Origin: Annulohypoxylon bovei var. microspora
Taxonomy: Eukaryota > Ascomycota > Sordariomycetes > Xylariales > Hypoxylaceae
NCBI GenBank assembly: GCA_022836615.1
Contig: MU405295.1
Coordinates: 104,099 to 168,098, forward strand
Length of the DNA: 64,000 nt
Reading direction: 5' to 3'
Part shown: in pieces, positions 43,754 to 56,691 of the stretch
How positions within the stretch are numbered: the stretch's first letter is position 1
Layout: each line of letters opens with the position of its first letter
Notes under the pieces: generated by a model
What the model saw: only the letters and a program-made list of their open reading frames with translations
The model's database searches: none
What the model was told of the DNA's origin: nothing
Program-made: the position numbers and the translations under genes

Positions 43754-46280
43754 ACAATCAACATAACGGCAACGAGCAGCTTTAAAAGGGGTGACTGGCC
43801 ACAGCGACCAACATGCCTTTTCATAAATACATGGGCTTTCAGTTTGCCTCATCGACATAGCCCTCCTTTTCATTACGATGTATTTTTTGTCTCGCCTCTT
43901 CGACACATGTCCTTTTTATCTTATGCGGGTTCTATACCCTTGATTCCTTTACTCTAAAACAACACGACTCCTCGCGCCTTAGGACGTTGAGGAAACTGAT
44001 GACATCGGATTGTGATACTTATGCCCAACCTGGCGTTTATGTACATGGATTCGATCATTGCCCGGAGTTACGAGGCGTTGGGTTGAGGTGTTTCAGCAAT
44101 TGACCAGGTATTCAAAATGTTATTTATTCGCCAGAGGCCATTTTGTTTGCGGGCCGGCTATGAGACATGCGCGGGGGAATAGTGGTTGGTGGAGGCACGA
44201 ATTGCAATGGAAACAGCTCATCACATTCCCGTTTACTTACTACCCTTCATTTGACTTGAGAGATGTTCGTCATTGCAACTCCTAGTCTAGACCAAATATA
44301 TTATATCCCGGCCGAGGCAGTTTAAGCCGGTCGGTCCATCTTTTTAGGCTCTTTGATTCCGAAAACTGATGATTCAAGGGTGATTGGCGAAATAGTGCAA
44401 GGTATCTAGACCAAGGTAGGCAGACCTTGCATAGAGATTGACTTGGACTCATGCGGGATGCGCTGATCTACGAGGGGTCTGAGCGGTGAGACTTACCAAT
44501 TTCAACTCTCACATAGTTTAGTCGCGCGGAATTTTGGCTCTCCGAGCTGAAATAGTCTTCGAAACACCAGGCGGACTTAAGACCGATTCTCGTAAACGCC
44601 TTCACTAGTTACTATAGCGCGCGGGTTCTTCTTTAGATTATCGTTAGTGCTACATTCTATATCACAACTATGCTGACTAGATCTAGTAGCTACATACAAT
44701 AGAGCTGAGACTTTTTTTTTTAATAAAAAAAAACCCCCCATTTTTCTTGTAGGCGCCCGACAGAACGGATCTAGCAACATTCACCCTGCAGGTACGCGAA
44801 TCGCCATGTGACCCATTACCTAGCTTCATTCTGGGGTCAGCCCCCATTGGGGGCGATGCGTAGCTTTTGATCTTGGCGTCGGTCTAAATCAGACGCTGTC
44901 GGCCTTTTTTCAACGAGTTCATGTACGTGTGTGTATGATATGTGCATCCATCTATCGTAAGGTCAGAAGGTCAGACCTCCAGACGGCATAAGGTCGGGTT
45001 TTAAAGAAAAGTTGGTAAAGGTCGTAAATAGAAACCGGACCCCAGACGCGATGCGTAGGTTATCCAAAGTCGAATTACCGTTCCTGGGCAAGCATAAACG
45101 TGTAATATAACTCTCGGGCGAGAAATCCGGACTTGCCAGGCCACCATGACGTTGGAGATAACAGACCTGACGTTTATTATTTACATGGAATGTCGAATAA
45201 GTTTGACGAAGGTGGCGGAGATGGAGACGGAAATCGGAATCAGATAAGCGGATTTGCTCTCTTATAAAAAAAAAGAAAAAAAAAGAAAAAAAGGGAAACC
45301 AAATAATAAGAGGAGGGGATAAACAAGAATAAAAAGGACCAATAGAAATGAGCGTCATGCGGAGCAAGGGATGGACTAGGTACTCTTGCTCTCTCTCTCT
45401 CTACATAACTTGACTTGCTGGGGTTGTATCCCGAGCCCCGAGCACGCTGCATACATGGTGCATGGGCTTGCTGCAGCTGAGTCGCTCGTCAGGGGAGACG
45501 GACAGAACAAAGAAACAAGGTGAGTTGTCCTTGCATTCCTCGTATTAGGATAGATAAGGCAGCTTTGATAAACATTTCATGTATATTACATACCACTATA
45601 TACATATTTAACTGTCTCATATTGTTGTCGAAAAGGAGAACATCTTTCGTCTAATATAAATAAAGTACACCCCTAGGAAGTACTTCATAAGTTATCAGAG
45701 GCTGCTATATCGCCAACTTGAAGTGACACTCCGAGAAATTGTAGCCTGAATTTATATATTGCTTACTACTTATCACACTCTACGGCGTAAGACCCCCTAC
45801 CTAGTCATCGCGCGGCATAGCGGACAAATACGGAAGGAATCTAATTTTCTATTGTGTCTTGTCTATTCAACTGGAACGAGAGCTCCGGTTTATGCGCGAG
45901 ACTATCTTACCAACAAAGAGAATGATACACGGGTTCAACGTCAATACCGGCACAGGTTCACACAAAGCACACCGACCCCTATTACTCCTAAACCTTGACA
46001 GCGATGCTAACCGGGGAAAAAAAGACAGGAAAAAAGAGGAACCTAAAACTATCTCTTCCATCGTGCGTGCTACAGTGACTACCTAGGTGATTATAGATAA
46101 TGTTGTAGACAACGACAATGAACGGGTCTTATTCTTGCCTACACCGACCATCACCTAGATCATCATGATTTTCCTAAACCCTGCCTATTGCCTATGCGCC
46201 TCCCGAGTTTGCAAATACATTCAATTTCCCCCCTCCTACTCCAGATGCGGTAAGAGGAAAAGATACACCTCCTCATTTGC
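43754..46280. other. Gene-free stretch
   Basis: 2.5 kb with no supported gene. Contains T/A-runs at 44710-44735, an A-rich tract at 45266-45293 and a CT microsatellite at 45389-45402. Confidence 0.4.
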
Positions 46281-49200
46281 TCACACCTCGTCGTCGCTAT
46301 CGTCACCAAGAAGCTCGCCCTCGTCTTCGTCCACGATCGCGTAGTCACCTCTGCCTCGGGCGAAGCTGTCTCTCGTCGTGTACCTCCGCTGGCTTCCCCG
46401 CAACCAGCCGTACCGACCGCCGCTGTCTCCTCTGCCCCTGAATTTATCTGCCGCAGAGCTAATACTCCGCCATAAACTCCCAAGTAGAAGGGGCATCGCG
46501 CCGATAACTGCCACCACTGCCGACACTGCTACCACGGGATACTTGACCCACGGCGCTCCGCTATCAAAGCCACCCTGTTCGCCAAGCCGAATCTGCCCGA
46601 ATTTGGTTTGCCAGTTGCGGTAGACCCACCAGCCGGCCAGTGACGCGAAGCTGATCGGAAGAACGATGGCAAAGAAGAGACCGACGCCAGAGATACCACG
46701 TGCTTTTTCGAATTCCTCCTCGTGGCCAGGGCACGGGTGAGCCTGGAGCACCTTGTCGGCCTCGAAGCCCCCTTTACAAGTTGTCAAGGGGATTCGGCGG
46801 AAGCCGCTGGGCTCGTAGTACTCGATTTCATCGGGCTTCTCCTTGCAAGTCTGCTCGGGGTCAAGGGGCTGAAGACCCTCCACGAGTCCACAGTGTCCAT
46901 GGTTGTCCATCTCGAAGTTATAATCGCTATGGGAACGTAGTTAGCACCCAGAAAACAATTCGTAGACAGTTGACTCTCCGCACTCACCATTCAAAGTCCT
47001 GTCGAGTGCACTCGCAGTTCTCGACACCGTACAAATGCTGAAGCTTGTAACTATTGTAGCATTTCCTATCCGTCTTTTTACGTAGGTACTGGTTCCTATG
47101 ACCGAATAGACAACCGTTTGGCTGTAGAGGATGCTGCGGCGACCATAATTCGTAGTCAGATTTAGCCCGGTCGTCGTCATCCTTGCATGGCTCGCTCGCT
47201 AAACCGGAGAAATCGATATTCACGGTGAAGAGCTTATCTCCTTGGTGGCCCCAGAGAAGAAAGTTCCTGGACGAACCAGAGCGTAGAGTCGTGATATCGG
47301 TGATGACGACATCGGATTCTGAGAAGGTATAGTCGTTCCAAGTCTCGCCCCGATCAAGTGAGTAGGATATATACGTAGATCGCGTATTCCTTTGGGAGAG
47401 GACCACGATGGATCCTTGGTCACCGAAAGACCACGTCCAGCTTCCCTTCTTCACCATCTTCCAGCTCAGCCCAGCGTCAGCCGTCATAAAAGTATCGGCA
47501 TCTTTAGGATCTCCAAGAATAGGGCCAACATTGCCGACACCAAACATGATGCCGACTGCCGACTCTGACGAATATGTCTTCCCGTGATCGGATCGTTCGG
47601 TGTAGCCGTGGATATGGAGAGCGCATGACTCATCTCCATGCTTGCTGGAGCAACTGAATTCCTTGCCATCAAGGTCCCGTTCTGGAGGCGGCAGAAATCC
47701 CCACTCGGCCCCGTCGTTATGGCTAATTCTGGTGGTAAGTTTCTTTGGCTCCGAATCGCTGCCCTTATTCTCAACCGTGTTGACTAGCACGACTCCTTCC
47801 AAGCCGAGCATCTTTTCGAAATCCACATAATAGCCCCTATCACAGTTGACACCCGCAATGCTTAGCACGTAGGATGTTCCGTTCGAGTTGCTTTTGAGGA
47901 TCGAGCCGTAGCGGTGATTTTCCTCTTCCTCGGTTACGATAAACAAATTGACGGCGTGGGTCGAGCTATCCAGGACGGTATATGCATTTGTATGCGGGAC
48001 CTGGAAGTTGAACGGGAAATGAGCTGGTGCATAATCCCGTCCGTTCATACTAGCAAGCGCGTTGAGCGTACCCTCTGTCCGATTTTCCGTAGCGACAACG
48101 ATGAACTCGGCCATGGTCGCGAAATTGCTAACATTCTCCAAGGCCACGCTCATCTTATACTTCGGAAACTCGTCGCTATATAAGAGCTGGAGGGGATTGC
48201 TATCTTCGTTATCTTCGCGCGCCCTTGCAAGACAAAGTATTTGCGTGTTATTGCGGAATTTGTAGGCAGATGAGCCGGTAAACTCGCACTTTATCACGTT
48301 ACGCTTGATCGTCTCCCAACTGTCACCACGATCGGTAGAGAGGGAGGCTTCAAGATAGCAGTCACCCTTGCTACGGCACTTTTTTCCATGCCATATAAGC
48401 CAGTCTGGCCGATCTGGATGAAACGCAAGGGGCACCCTATCCAAAGAGGTATCTGGCTCGTCTCGTGGTTCGAAGTAGTCAAAATGCCGGCCGCGGTCCA
48501 CAGTGTAGAATACTTTCTTTTCCCGGGTTAAGAGGAATGCCATATCCTTAACATAAGGGTGCGTGATGACAGCATAAATACCCTCGTCTCCGGGCAATTT
48601 AGCTTTCGTCCAGTTCTTGCCATGATCATGCGTGATGAAAACATCGCCCGCTGCGCGAGTGAGTGCTTTATACGGCCTGGCGATTATTGTCTCTCCATCT
48701 TCGGAATCTAATTCACCCCGTTCCAGGTAGTGCTTATCGAATCGATCAAAATCGCCCTCGAAAGGAAATTGAGTGTGTTCGACTTTATCACTGCCAGGCG
48801 CGTTTGGCGAGCTTTTGGCGTCCGAACACTTCCACTCCTTTTGTTTATCTTTCTGATCACCTCCGGGGCGCTTGCATTCGTTTCCGGGGATGAGACGCCA
48901 GCCGGATGACCCCGAAAACTTCTCGTCCGGATTATCTCCCTTGCAAGTGCCCTCGGGGGCCAGAATGGGGCCGACGGGTTTACATTCGTCGCCGTCTCGC
49001 ACAAAGTTAAAATCACACTCGAAGTCGGCGTCGGTGCAGTCGCACGGAGATGACTCGGGAAGGGGATCCTTGAATTCTTGTTTGATGAAGCACTTCGCAT
49101 CCTTCTTTCGCCTGTGGTATTTCTGCGTATGACCCATCACACAGCTGGGCTTGCCATCGTCATCCACTCGCGCAAACCAGTCTTCCATGTCGCCGTTCTT

Positions 49201-50898
49201 ACAGGTATCCTCATGTAGACCCTCGAAATCGATGGAGATGACGTAGAAACCAGTGGGCGAAGCTCTCGACCCCTTCCGAGCGGTAAGCAGAAACTTGAGA
49301 CTAGATGAGTCCTGGGTAGTTAACAGTGTCCAAGGAGAGATGCTCAAGCCGTCCGGTAGTTCGGCCGTGTCCCAACTTTTACCGTGGTCCAGGGAGTATT
49401 CGATCTCCTTTACATCAGCTTCCTCACTATCCCTGACAGCGAGGAGGATAGATCCCTGATCACCAAATTCGTATTTGTGCGGGCCCTTTGGTCCCTCAGT
49501 CCACGTCCTGCCAGCATCGTCTGACACGTAAAGATGCGATTCCCGGTAGCCCTTAAGATGGCTGCCATGGTTACCGTTGCCCATCACGAGACCCGGAGCA
49601 GGGCTCGAAAAGACGGGGCCAACATTGTTCATTTCCGTGACAGAGTGCAAATGAATTTCCTCGTCGCCCGTCTTAACAGACTCAAAAGTTCTGCCATCGT
49701 CGAAAGTGATTTTGGTCTTGACTTTTTTATCTGCCTTGCCTTCCTCTACTTCCTCCCAGTTGTCTACTTGATTGATCAGAAAAATTCCTTGGATGTTGGA
49801 GACTTTTTCAAAGTCGACATAGGATTCTAGGTTGCGGTTGGTGTGCTCGACATTCCTAGTGAAATAGGTGCCGTTCGAGTTGCTAGTTAATAGCGTGCCC
49901 ATCGGGTTAGACAACCGCCTGCTTGTCCTGACATCGATTTGGATGCTGTAATTGGTACTCTCCAATACGGTGTACGAGGCTTCGAGGAGAGGGTGGTCAT
50001 GAGGAAACACGGCACGGTGCCACTTCACGGTATCACCGCTCACGAATAGAGTCATCTCGGCCGTATTACGGGAGGTGGCAGCTACTAGAAGATATTTCTT
50101 GACCTCGACTATGCTCACAATACCCGGGATAGCGCCGTTGCCGTTTAGATCTGGCTCGTACTCCTGGATGACTCCGTCGGCTCCTTCGGCACTAAAATAG
50201 TTGTCGGAAATCACAAGGCGATTGTCTTCCTGGGGAGAAAATATGCCGCCCCTGACGATGCACAATATCCGCTGCTTATCCTTTTCCTCATCGCCAGTAG
50301 TGAAAAGTGGCGATGCCTTAGCCCACCAGCAACCCTGAGTACGTCCGCGCAAGAACTTGGCATCGTCTTCGAAGTTGTTTTGTGTGTACATGACGACCTC
50401 TTCGCAGAGGTCCGGAAATGGACAATCCATACCGGTGAAAAGAATCTTGTCGTGGTCGTCGGCGTGGAAATTCATCCATCGGCCGATGGTATCCATAAAA
50501 TTACTCGTATACGCGTCGGTAAAGAAGGTCTTCCATGTTTCTCCTCGATCATCTGTCTTCCAGTGGACGTTACCACGGGTCAACACGTAGGCGCGCTTCG
50601 GGTCGTACTCGTGCATGACTAGGGCGGCGGCCTTATCGTGTTCGATCCCTTCAGCCTTTGACCAATTTGCGCCGCCATCAGTCGAACGCCAAATGGTGTG
50701 CCCGTAGGCCTCTTGAAATAGGACGACATTTGAATCTTTAAAGTAGTTCATATTATTCGGAGGGTTTTCAAAGTCTTTGACGACGATGGTCGGTCCATTC
50801 TTCGCGTAAACAGTCGGGGCCGTCCATAAAAGAGCTGTTAGCAAGAATATGGTTGACCATAGCGAGGCTGCCGCCCCCGAAGCTCCCCTGGCCCTCAT
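46281..50898 (-). CDS. VPS10: Vacuolar sorting receptor Vps10 (sortilin family)
   Basis: Two exons, 50898-46988 and 46926-46281 (61-nt intron with GCTAAC branch), encode 1518 aa. I chose the ATG at 50898 because a signal peptide follows directly (SLWSTIFLLTALLWTAPTVYA). The open frame extends 35 codons further upstream without such a feature. Two tandem Vps10 domains are visible, each a ten-bladed propeller with recurring Asp-box motifs (SxDxGxTW, e.g. STDGGANWS, SDDAGRTWTEG, THDHGKNWTKA, SLDRGETWN), followed by a Cys-rich 10CC module. The membrane segment lies at about 1383-1406 (GVGLFFAIVLPISFASLAGWW). A second hydrophobic stretch is near 1430-1456, and the tail is acidic (GDDSDDEV). Vps10 carries soluble hydrolases such as carboxypeptidase Y from the late Golgi to the endosome. 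Confidence 0.96.
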
Positions 50899-52168
50899 GG
50901 TTGCGTGGTTATTGGCGACAACGTGGAGATCATGACAAAGTAGTTGTTTTTCGGCGCAGGGAGGGAATTTGAGATGGATAAATGCAGATGTTGAAGGGCG
51001 CAACTAGAGAGATCGGGATTTCAAGCTAGATGCTACCCAAGTAGGTAGAAACAGCTAGCTGTTATCACTAAATAACACAAGAGATAGAGGTTCTAAGAGT
51101 AATGGTGTGATTAAATGGGGTTTCTCTTTACTTTCTGATAAAGAAAATTGATGATTTGTTTCTTCAATAGTATGAACACTGCATTAAGTGTCATCAATCG
51201 ACAGTTGTTAAGATGTAGAATGTACGTTGTACATAGTCATAAGTTGAGTCTCAGCTTTGAAAATGCGCCGCGCGGACTTCCAGGAGGTAGCAACTTTCCA
51301 CTTCGTAGCTGCTCTTACATTGGAACAAGTATCCGCCTACGTAGCGCTAATACCCACCAATTATGTAGTCTATTGATAGGGGCTCAACTCGGTTTCTTCG
51401 GTGCTTCGCCACACATATCGTGACTGTGGCTCAAATCGATATCTGAAGGTACCTTCTTAATCCGGATGATTAATGGATTGATTGGATAGGTACTTATGTA
51501 GGTATGTACTTAGGTAAAGAAGCAGCTTGCACTTAGTTATATGCAAACAGAGATCGAAACTATTAAGATAATGTTATGATTTGAATCGTATTAGGAGATC
51601 AACGATGCACATAGGGCTGATGTCGAATATGCCAACCGACCACAGAAACTGGAAGGTATCGGAAATGACGATTTCGCAAAGACTACAAAGGTTTTCCCTA
51701 AAAATGGCTCTTCGAAATATCCGCCTAATATGACGTCAAGGTAAGATCAGACGAGGCTAATATAGGAAACAGCATTGACGGAAACCTTTGTTAAAAGGTG
51801 TTGGTTTAACATGAGATCAAAGTGATTATTCTTCGTGACTTTTCGTTACTTTAATAGCTTAATAATATTCTATAAACGATCAATGTTAATAATAACTAGT
51901 CAATATTCTGAGTGTGTTCTTACCATGTTCGGACTATGAATGCTCCATTATTTTGTTTCCTTTGAAACGAGAGAGATCCCTGCAAGACTGAAACATACCA
52001 TTCCTAGAACAAGTCTTAGATAACTTACCTATTTATGTACTTACATAGGTATTCAAGACATATTTATGTTTGGTATAACTTTCATTAAACCACGAGTTTA
52101 TGTGAAATTTATATGAGAGGCTCTTTTAAGGCATATTACCGAGTAGTACCGTTTACGAATCTTATTCA
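50899..52168. promoter_or_regulatory. VPS10 upstream region
   Basis: Contains the VPS10 promoter near 50900-51200. Beyond that no gene is supported. The sequence becomes AT-rich toward the fold-back element. Confidence 0.4.
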
Positions 52169-53117
52169 AAATATTTCGGGAATATAGATGAACTGACCAT
52201 TGCTCCACAAATTAAAGGATCCACACCCTACCATTGCAAGGGTTTTTTGGTGAGAGCCTCTTATCTAACCTGACCACTGTAAAGCTTAATCAACCATTGT
52301 AAAGCCTTAGCCAATCAGCTATTGTAATAAAGCCTTAGCGGAGCTGTCACAGCTGCCAAACTGCTAAACTGCCCCAGCTGCCAACTGCCCCAGCTGTAAA
52401 GTTGTAAAGCTGTAAAGCTGTATTAGAGGTTGTAAAGCTGTAAAGCTGCAAAGCTGTATTAGAGGCTGCAAAGTTGTAAGGGCCTTTTATAAAGCTGTAA
52501 ATAGTGGTGTAAGTGGTGGTGTAAGTGGTGGTGTAAGTGGTATTATAACGTGTTTTTGAAGGGTATTAAGTACTCGATGAGTACTCACTAAGTATTCATC
52601 ATTATTATTTACCTTCAATTAGTGTTAATAAATACTTAGAGAGTACTCGATAAGTACTCATTTTTGATATTATTTACTCATAATAAAAGAGTAATGAGTA
52701 CTTAATGAGTATTCTTTGAGTATTTATTAGCATTAATTGAAGGTAAATAATAATGATGAGTACTTAGTGAGTACTTGATGAGTACTCATCGAGTACTTAA
52801 TACCCTTCAAAAACACGTTATAATGCCACTTACACCACCACTTACACCACCACTTACACCACCACTTACACCACCACTTACAGCTTTATAAAAGGCCCTT
52901 ACAGCTTTACAGCCTCTAATACAGCTTTGCAGTTTTATAACTTTGCAGCTTTACAGCTTTATAATGGTCAGTTGAGTGCTTTTTTTACAGTGGTTGACTG
53001 AGCTTTACAATGGTCAAATCAGGTGAAGTGCTCTCACCAAAAAACCCCTGCAATGGTAAGGTGTGGGTCCTTTAATTTGTGGAGCAATGGTCAGTTCATC
53101 TATATTCCCAAATATTT
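52169..53117. mobile_element. 949-bp fold-back (inverted-repeat) element, MITE-like
   Basis: The two halves are near-complete inverted copies. The outer arms read AAATATTTCGGGAATATAG at the left and its complement TATATTCCCAAATATTT at the right. Then follow GATGAACTGACCATTGCTCC, the TTTTTTGGTGAGAGC block and short AGCTGTAA units. Further in are GTAAGTGGTGGT units (complement ACCACCACTTAC at the right) and a TTGAAGGGTATTAAGTACTC block. The symmetry centre is near 52643. No ORF is present, so it would be non-autonomous. The arms differ mostly by C/T and G/A changes. I could not fix a target-site duplication. A TA dinucleotide lies next to GATGAACT in both arms, but the inverted match runs beyond it. 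Confidence 0.85.
52500..52546 (+). repeat. 12-bp direct repeats (GTAAGTGGTGGT) in left arm
   Basis: About three tandem copies of a 12-bp unit inside the left arm of the fold-back element. The complementary unit (ACCACCACTTAC) occurs four to five times in the right arm at about 52828-52881, so copy number differs between arms. Confidence 0.8.
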
Positions 53118-54089
53118 CATATTACCCAAGTACGATACTTGCATATGTAAGTAATAGTATGCCCAAGGTTTACTTAACTTGGGTCAAAAAGCTACTGTGG
53201 GGGCTAGATTCAATTGTTTGGGACTCCTGAACCCCTCGCCCCACTCATAAAATCTCCGTGCATGAATTACTAACAACCATACAACAGTGAAGATTTGCAT
53301 ATTACTGTATATCCAAGATACGGCTCGGCCTAATCAAAGGAGCAATCATGCACTATAGTTTAAAAAGCAAAAGGTGCTCTTGCATTTCCCCGGATGTTGT
53401 GATTATTGTAATTTTAAATGAGGTACCTAAGCATTTGCTGGCTTGTTAAAGACCTAGCTAAATATTTTCCTTAACTGAAAGTGTTGTTAGATATTATTAG
53501 CATACCTACTTGATATAGGATATTTAGGGTAGGCTGATAGGCTGATAGGCTGAATACTAAAGTATTTATACATTTAATACATTTTTAAAGACTGAGGAAA
53601 CACTCGTAGAACTTAAATATCGACGAATGAATATAAAGATTAGAAAAAGAATAATAAAAATCTACTCTGGGGTTGTGGTACCAAGAAAACGGCGGGTATG
53701 CCGGGCTAAAAGTGACAAACAGGGTTCGTAGATGTAAACAGAGGAAGGCGACAAGTGTGTCTCATGCGCCTTCCCTTCTAATATCATTTCTCACATACAT
53801 CTTTCGGCAGGTACATACATAGATACTTCTTTCTTCATCCTAGTAAACCGCTACTACCTACCTAGCAACGCGACACGTTCTACTTTCTTCACCCCTTCCA
53901 CTCTTTCGCTCTTTTCTATCTTCTCTCTTCCCACCCAACTACGTCGCCTTCGTCTCCAGCTCAACTTGTCTTGGTATACGCGCGGCGCAATCACTATCGC
54001 AATTCCCTCTACTTGTTTACTTCCGATATAAAAACGCGCAAACGTTGAAGCGTACGCGCCGAATAATCCAAATACAAACCACTGTAAAC
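53118..54089. promoter_or_regulatory. Intergenic: fold-back right flank and NTF2-like gene promoter
   Basis: No gene is supported. The region from 53850 to 54000 is strongly pyrimidine-rich on the plus strand (repeated CTTTC/CTTTCTT), consistent with the 5' leader of the next gene. Confidence 0.4.
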
Positions 54090-55790
54090 ATGGCGCTGGC
54101 AACTGTATACAAGCGGTTTCTTGCTGCGCCAGACTCGACACTATTAGCTGATGGAGCTACCCTCAACTACATCACCACTACCACTAGTTTCAAAGGCCCC
54201 GACGAGATAGGCAAGCACTTTACCACTTCGGCCAGGCAGCTCAACAAGAAGAAGCAAGATTTCCTCTCCGTTGTCGAAGGCCAGAATGTTATTGCGGTTG
54301 AGGTCGATACTGTTCTCGAGTTTCTCACCAGCGGCGGAGCTTACCTACCTGGCCTTGACGACAACTTCCTGGCTGACCGCACTGTCTACCTTCCAATAGT
54401 AGGTCATGCCGCTTTATACGACCTGATCCTATGTGTTGACTAATACGCGACTTAGATTCATATCGTCACCTTTGACAACGATGGCAAGATTCAGCAGATT
54501 CGCCAGGCCTGGGACCAAGGTTCTCTACTAAAACAACTTGATGTCATTGGAAAGTCTGGTCGCAATTGGCCTATCCGCGACAGCACCGAACAGATCAGGT
54601 TGATTGAAACCTCTGTCAAGTCGTCCATCAGTTCCAGCTCTAACCAAGACCCTGACGACTTTGCCGTTCGTTCTCGTGGTAACTCGACCAACGTCCTACG
54701 GGATCCCCACGCATCGCTCGCATTGTTTGCCCCTCGCGAGGAATCTGACGCCGGTATAGATGCCGTGATCTCTCCTAGGGGCGGGGTCCGGCCGCGACAG
54801 CGTGATTTTGCCGAGATCTTCGGCGATGAGCCAGTTGAGAGCCCTAGTCGGGAACGATCCGAGTCGCCAAGCAAAGCGATTGCCCCTAAAGCTGGGGCCG
54901 AGAAGAAGTTCCAGCCGAGCCGTCTGTTCGAGGACGAAGATATTGTCGAAGAGAGCAACTTGCCCGATGCGGTTGCGTCTCCTAGTCGCTTCATTAAGCC
55001 CAACCCCAAGAAGTACAGCCACTTCGACTTCGTCGACGGAACCGATGAGGCCCCACAAGCATTTGACCCAAGTCCTAAGAAAACAAAGCATTCCAGCCAA
55101 TGGTGTTTTGACGATTTCAATACCCCACACAAGGCAAAGCCATCCAAGGTCTTACAAGTACAAAAACAAAATGTGCGCCATTGGGGAACCGAGGACGATG
55201 AGGTGCAGGAAAGTCCCGTGCGCAAGGTTGCACCCGTCAAGCCTCGCCGCGATGCCGAGACACATTTCGAATTTGTGGACGATGGTGCCCCTACTGGTGA
55301 GGCTCGTGCTGCGCGCCCCCGCGGTGCGACGCATAACAGTGGATTAGGGTTGTACGAAAACAACTTGTACAGCGATGATGGAAGTAAGGTACCTGATGAC
55401 GAGGAGGAACCTCGAGCTCTAGGAGCCATTACCAACTTGAAGGACCGCGGTCGAGATTTTGAAGCCCATTGGCAGATGACGGATTCGCCGAACCAGAAGG
55501 CCTCGCCTAAACCCCCCGTAGGCGAAGATCGAAAGAAGGTTGTGAAGATGATGGACGCCAGCTGGTCGAACTTCGATCAATCTCCCGCGCAAAAGGAGAA
55601 CAAACCGATTCCGGGACGCTCTGGCACTAACGACGAGCGGGGAATTCGCATCGGTGGCGATGGAATGGGCGGCGGCCGAGGCTCCAACCGCAACTGGCTA
55701 TTTGGTGATGAAGGCGATGGTGAACCCAAGCAGGCTCCTCAGAGAAAGCAAGGAGCCGCGAACACGGGGGGCTTTAACTGGGACTTCTAG
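54090..55790 (+). CDS. NTF2-like domain protein with repeated aromatic-acidic motifs
   Basis: Two exons, 54090-54398 and 54456-55790 (57-nt intron, GTAGGT...CTTAG), encode 547 aa. Residues 1 to about 150 form an NTF2-like fold: ALATVYKRFLAAPDSTLLAD at the start, a FLTSGGAYLPGLDDNFLADRTVYLPI segment across the splice, then IHIVTFDNDGKIQQIRQAWDQGSLL. The rest is disordered and carries at least eight spaced motifs of the form H/S/N-W/F-x-aromatic/polar-D: HFDFVD (292), QWCFDD (318), HWGTEDD (345), HFEFVDD (373), HWQMTD (441), SWSNFD (472), NWLFGD (516) and the terminal NWDF (544-547). SP sites are frequent (ESPSRERSESPSK). A Gly-rich patch precedes the last motifs. I do not recognise a named function. 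The motif array suggests a multivalent scaffold or RNP-associated protein, which is inference. Confidence 0.85.
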
Positions 55791-56691
55791 GCGACCCGAC
55801 ACAACCCTCGACGCTGAAGAGAAGGCGCGCACATTTACTACGTATTATGAATGAAAATGCCTAGATGTCCGCTCATGAATTACGAGAAGAATTCTAGAAA
55901 GAAACAACATTCGGTGTCCGCGCGGCGGGGATCATAATAGGTTATGCTTTGGACAGGGGCAAGTCGACTTTCCGAAGTTTGTGTTTGAGTATAGTTTCTC
56001 TTGTGTACTAGTATCGTGTAGGGGCGTGTCATGGTAACATTGTGTGACGCAGTGGGACGGACGATACGATGGTCATGTTCTCCTAAAGAGACCCGGGGCT
56101 TGTCCTCTCTTTTTCCTTGGTTCCGGGTGTATGAGTGTCTCTTGTCTATGTACATCCTGCCAACCCGCATATAGTTCTTTACGTTGCGTTTCCTCTGTCT
56201 TAGCATCCGAACAAGCAATGAGATACTTAGCAAGAAGTCACGGTTCCAGTGATACAGGGTTGCTTCAATTTTGTGTGGCCCAGACTGCTATGAACCTCAC
56301 AAACGTACACGCCAAGATATTACTATCATAACAACCCCCTTACGTAACCACGATAAGTCCTTCCAAGGAAAGGTCTCCTTCAACAAATTAAGGGGGTATC
56401 AACTCTGTCCTCAAATTAAGAATCTCTAAGAAGTCCTAAGAACGAACCGAGGCCTAATTAATACAAATACAGTACGTAACCAAACGCCTCGCTCCCATAG
56501 TATCTATCATACACCCCTAAAGTTTATCCCGGTAAGATTCAGAGCTCCCTTTCTAATCATCTAACCTGACCCGACCAAAGACCTCTAGCATCCATTCCTC
56601 CCACCGATATGTGAGAACTCTGCCCTATCCAACCCGTCCAAGGCGATCCCAAGCGAGAAATACACAACAGGGATAAATAGATATCCTAATA
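55791..56691. other. Convergent intergenic region
   Basis: 3' flanks of the NTF2-like gene and the permease gene. No gene is supported; short ORFs on both strands lack domains. Confidence 0.4.

Noticed and set aside
50899..51003. 35-codon upstream extension of VPS10
   Set aside because: The internal Met is followed at once by a good signal peptide; the extension would bury it.
54491..55435. 314-codon antisense open frame over the NTF2-like gene
   Set aside because: Shadow of the sense codon bias; no motif, and the sense gene is well supported.
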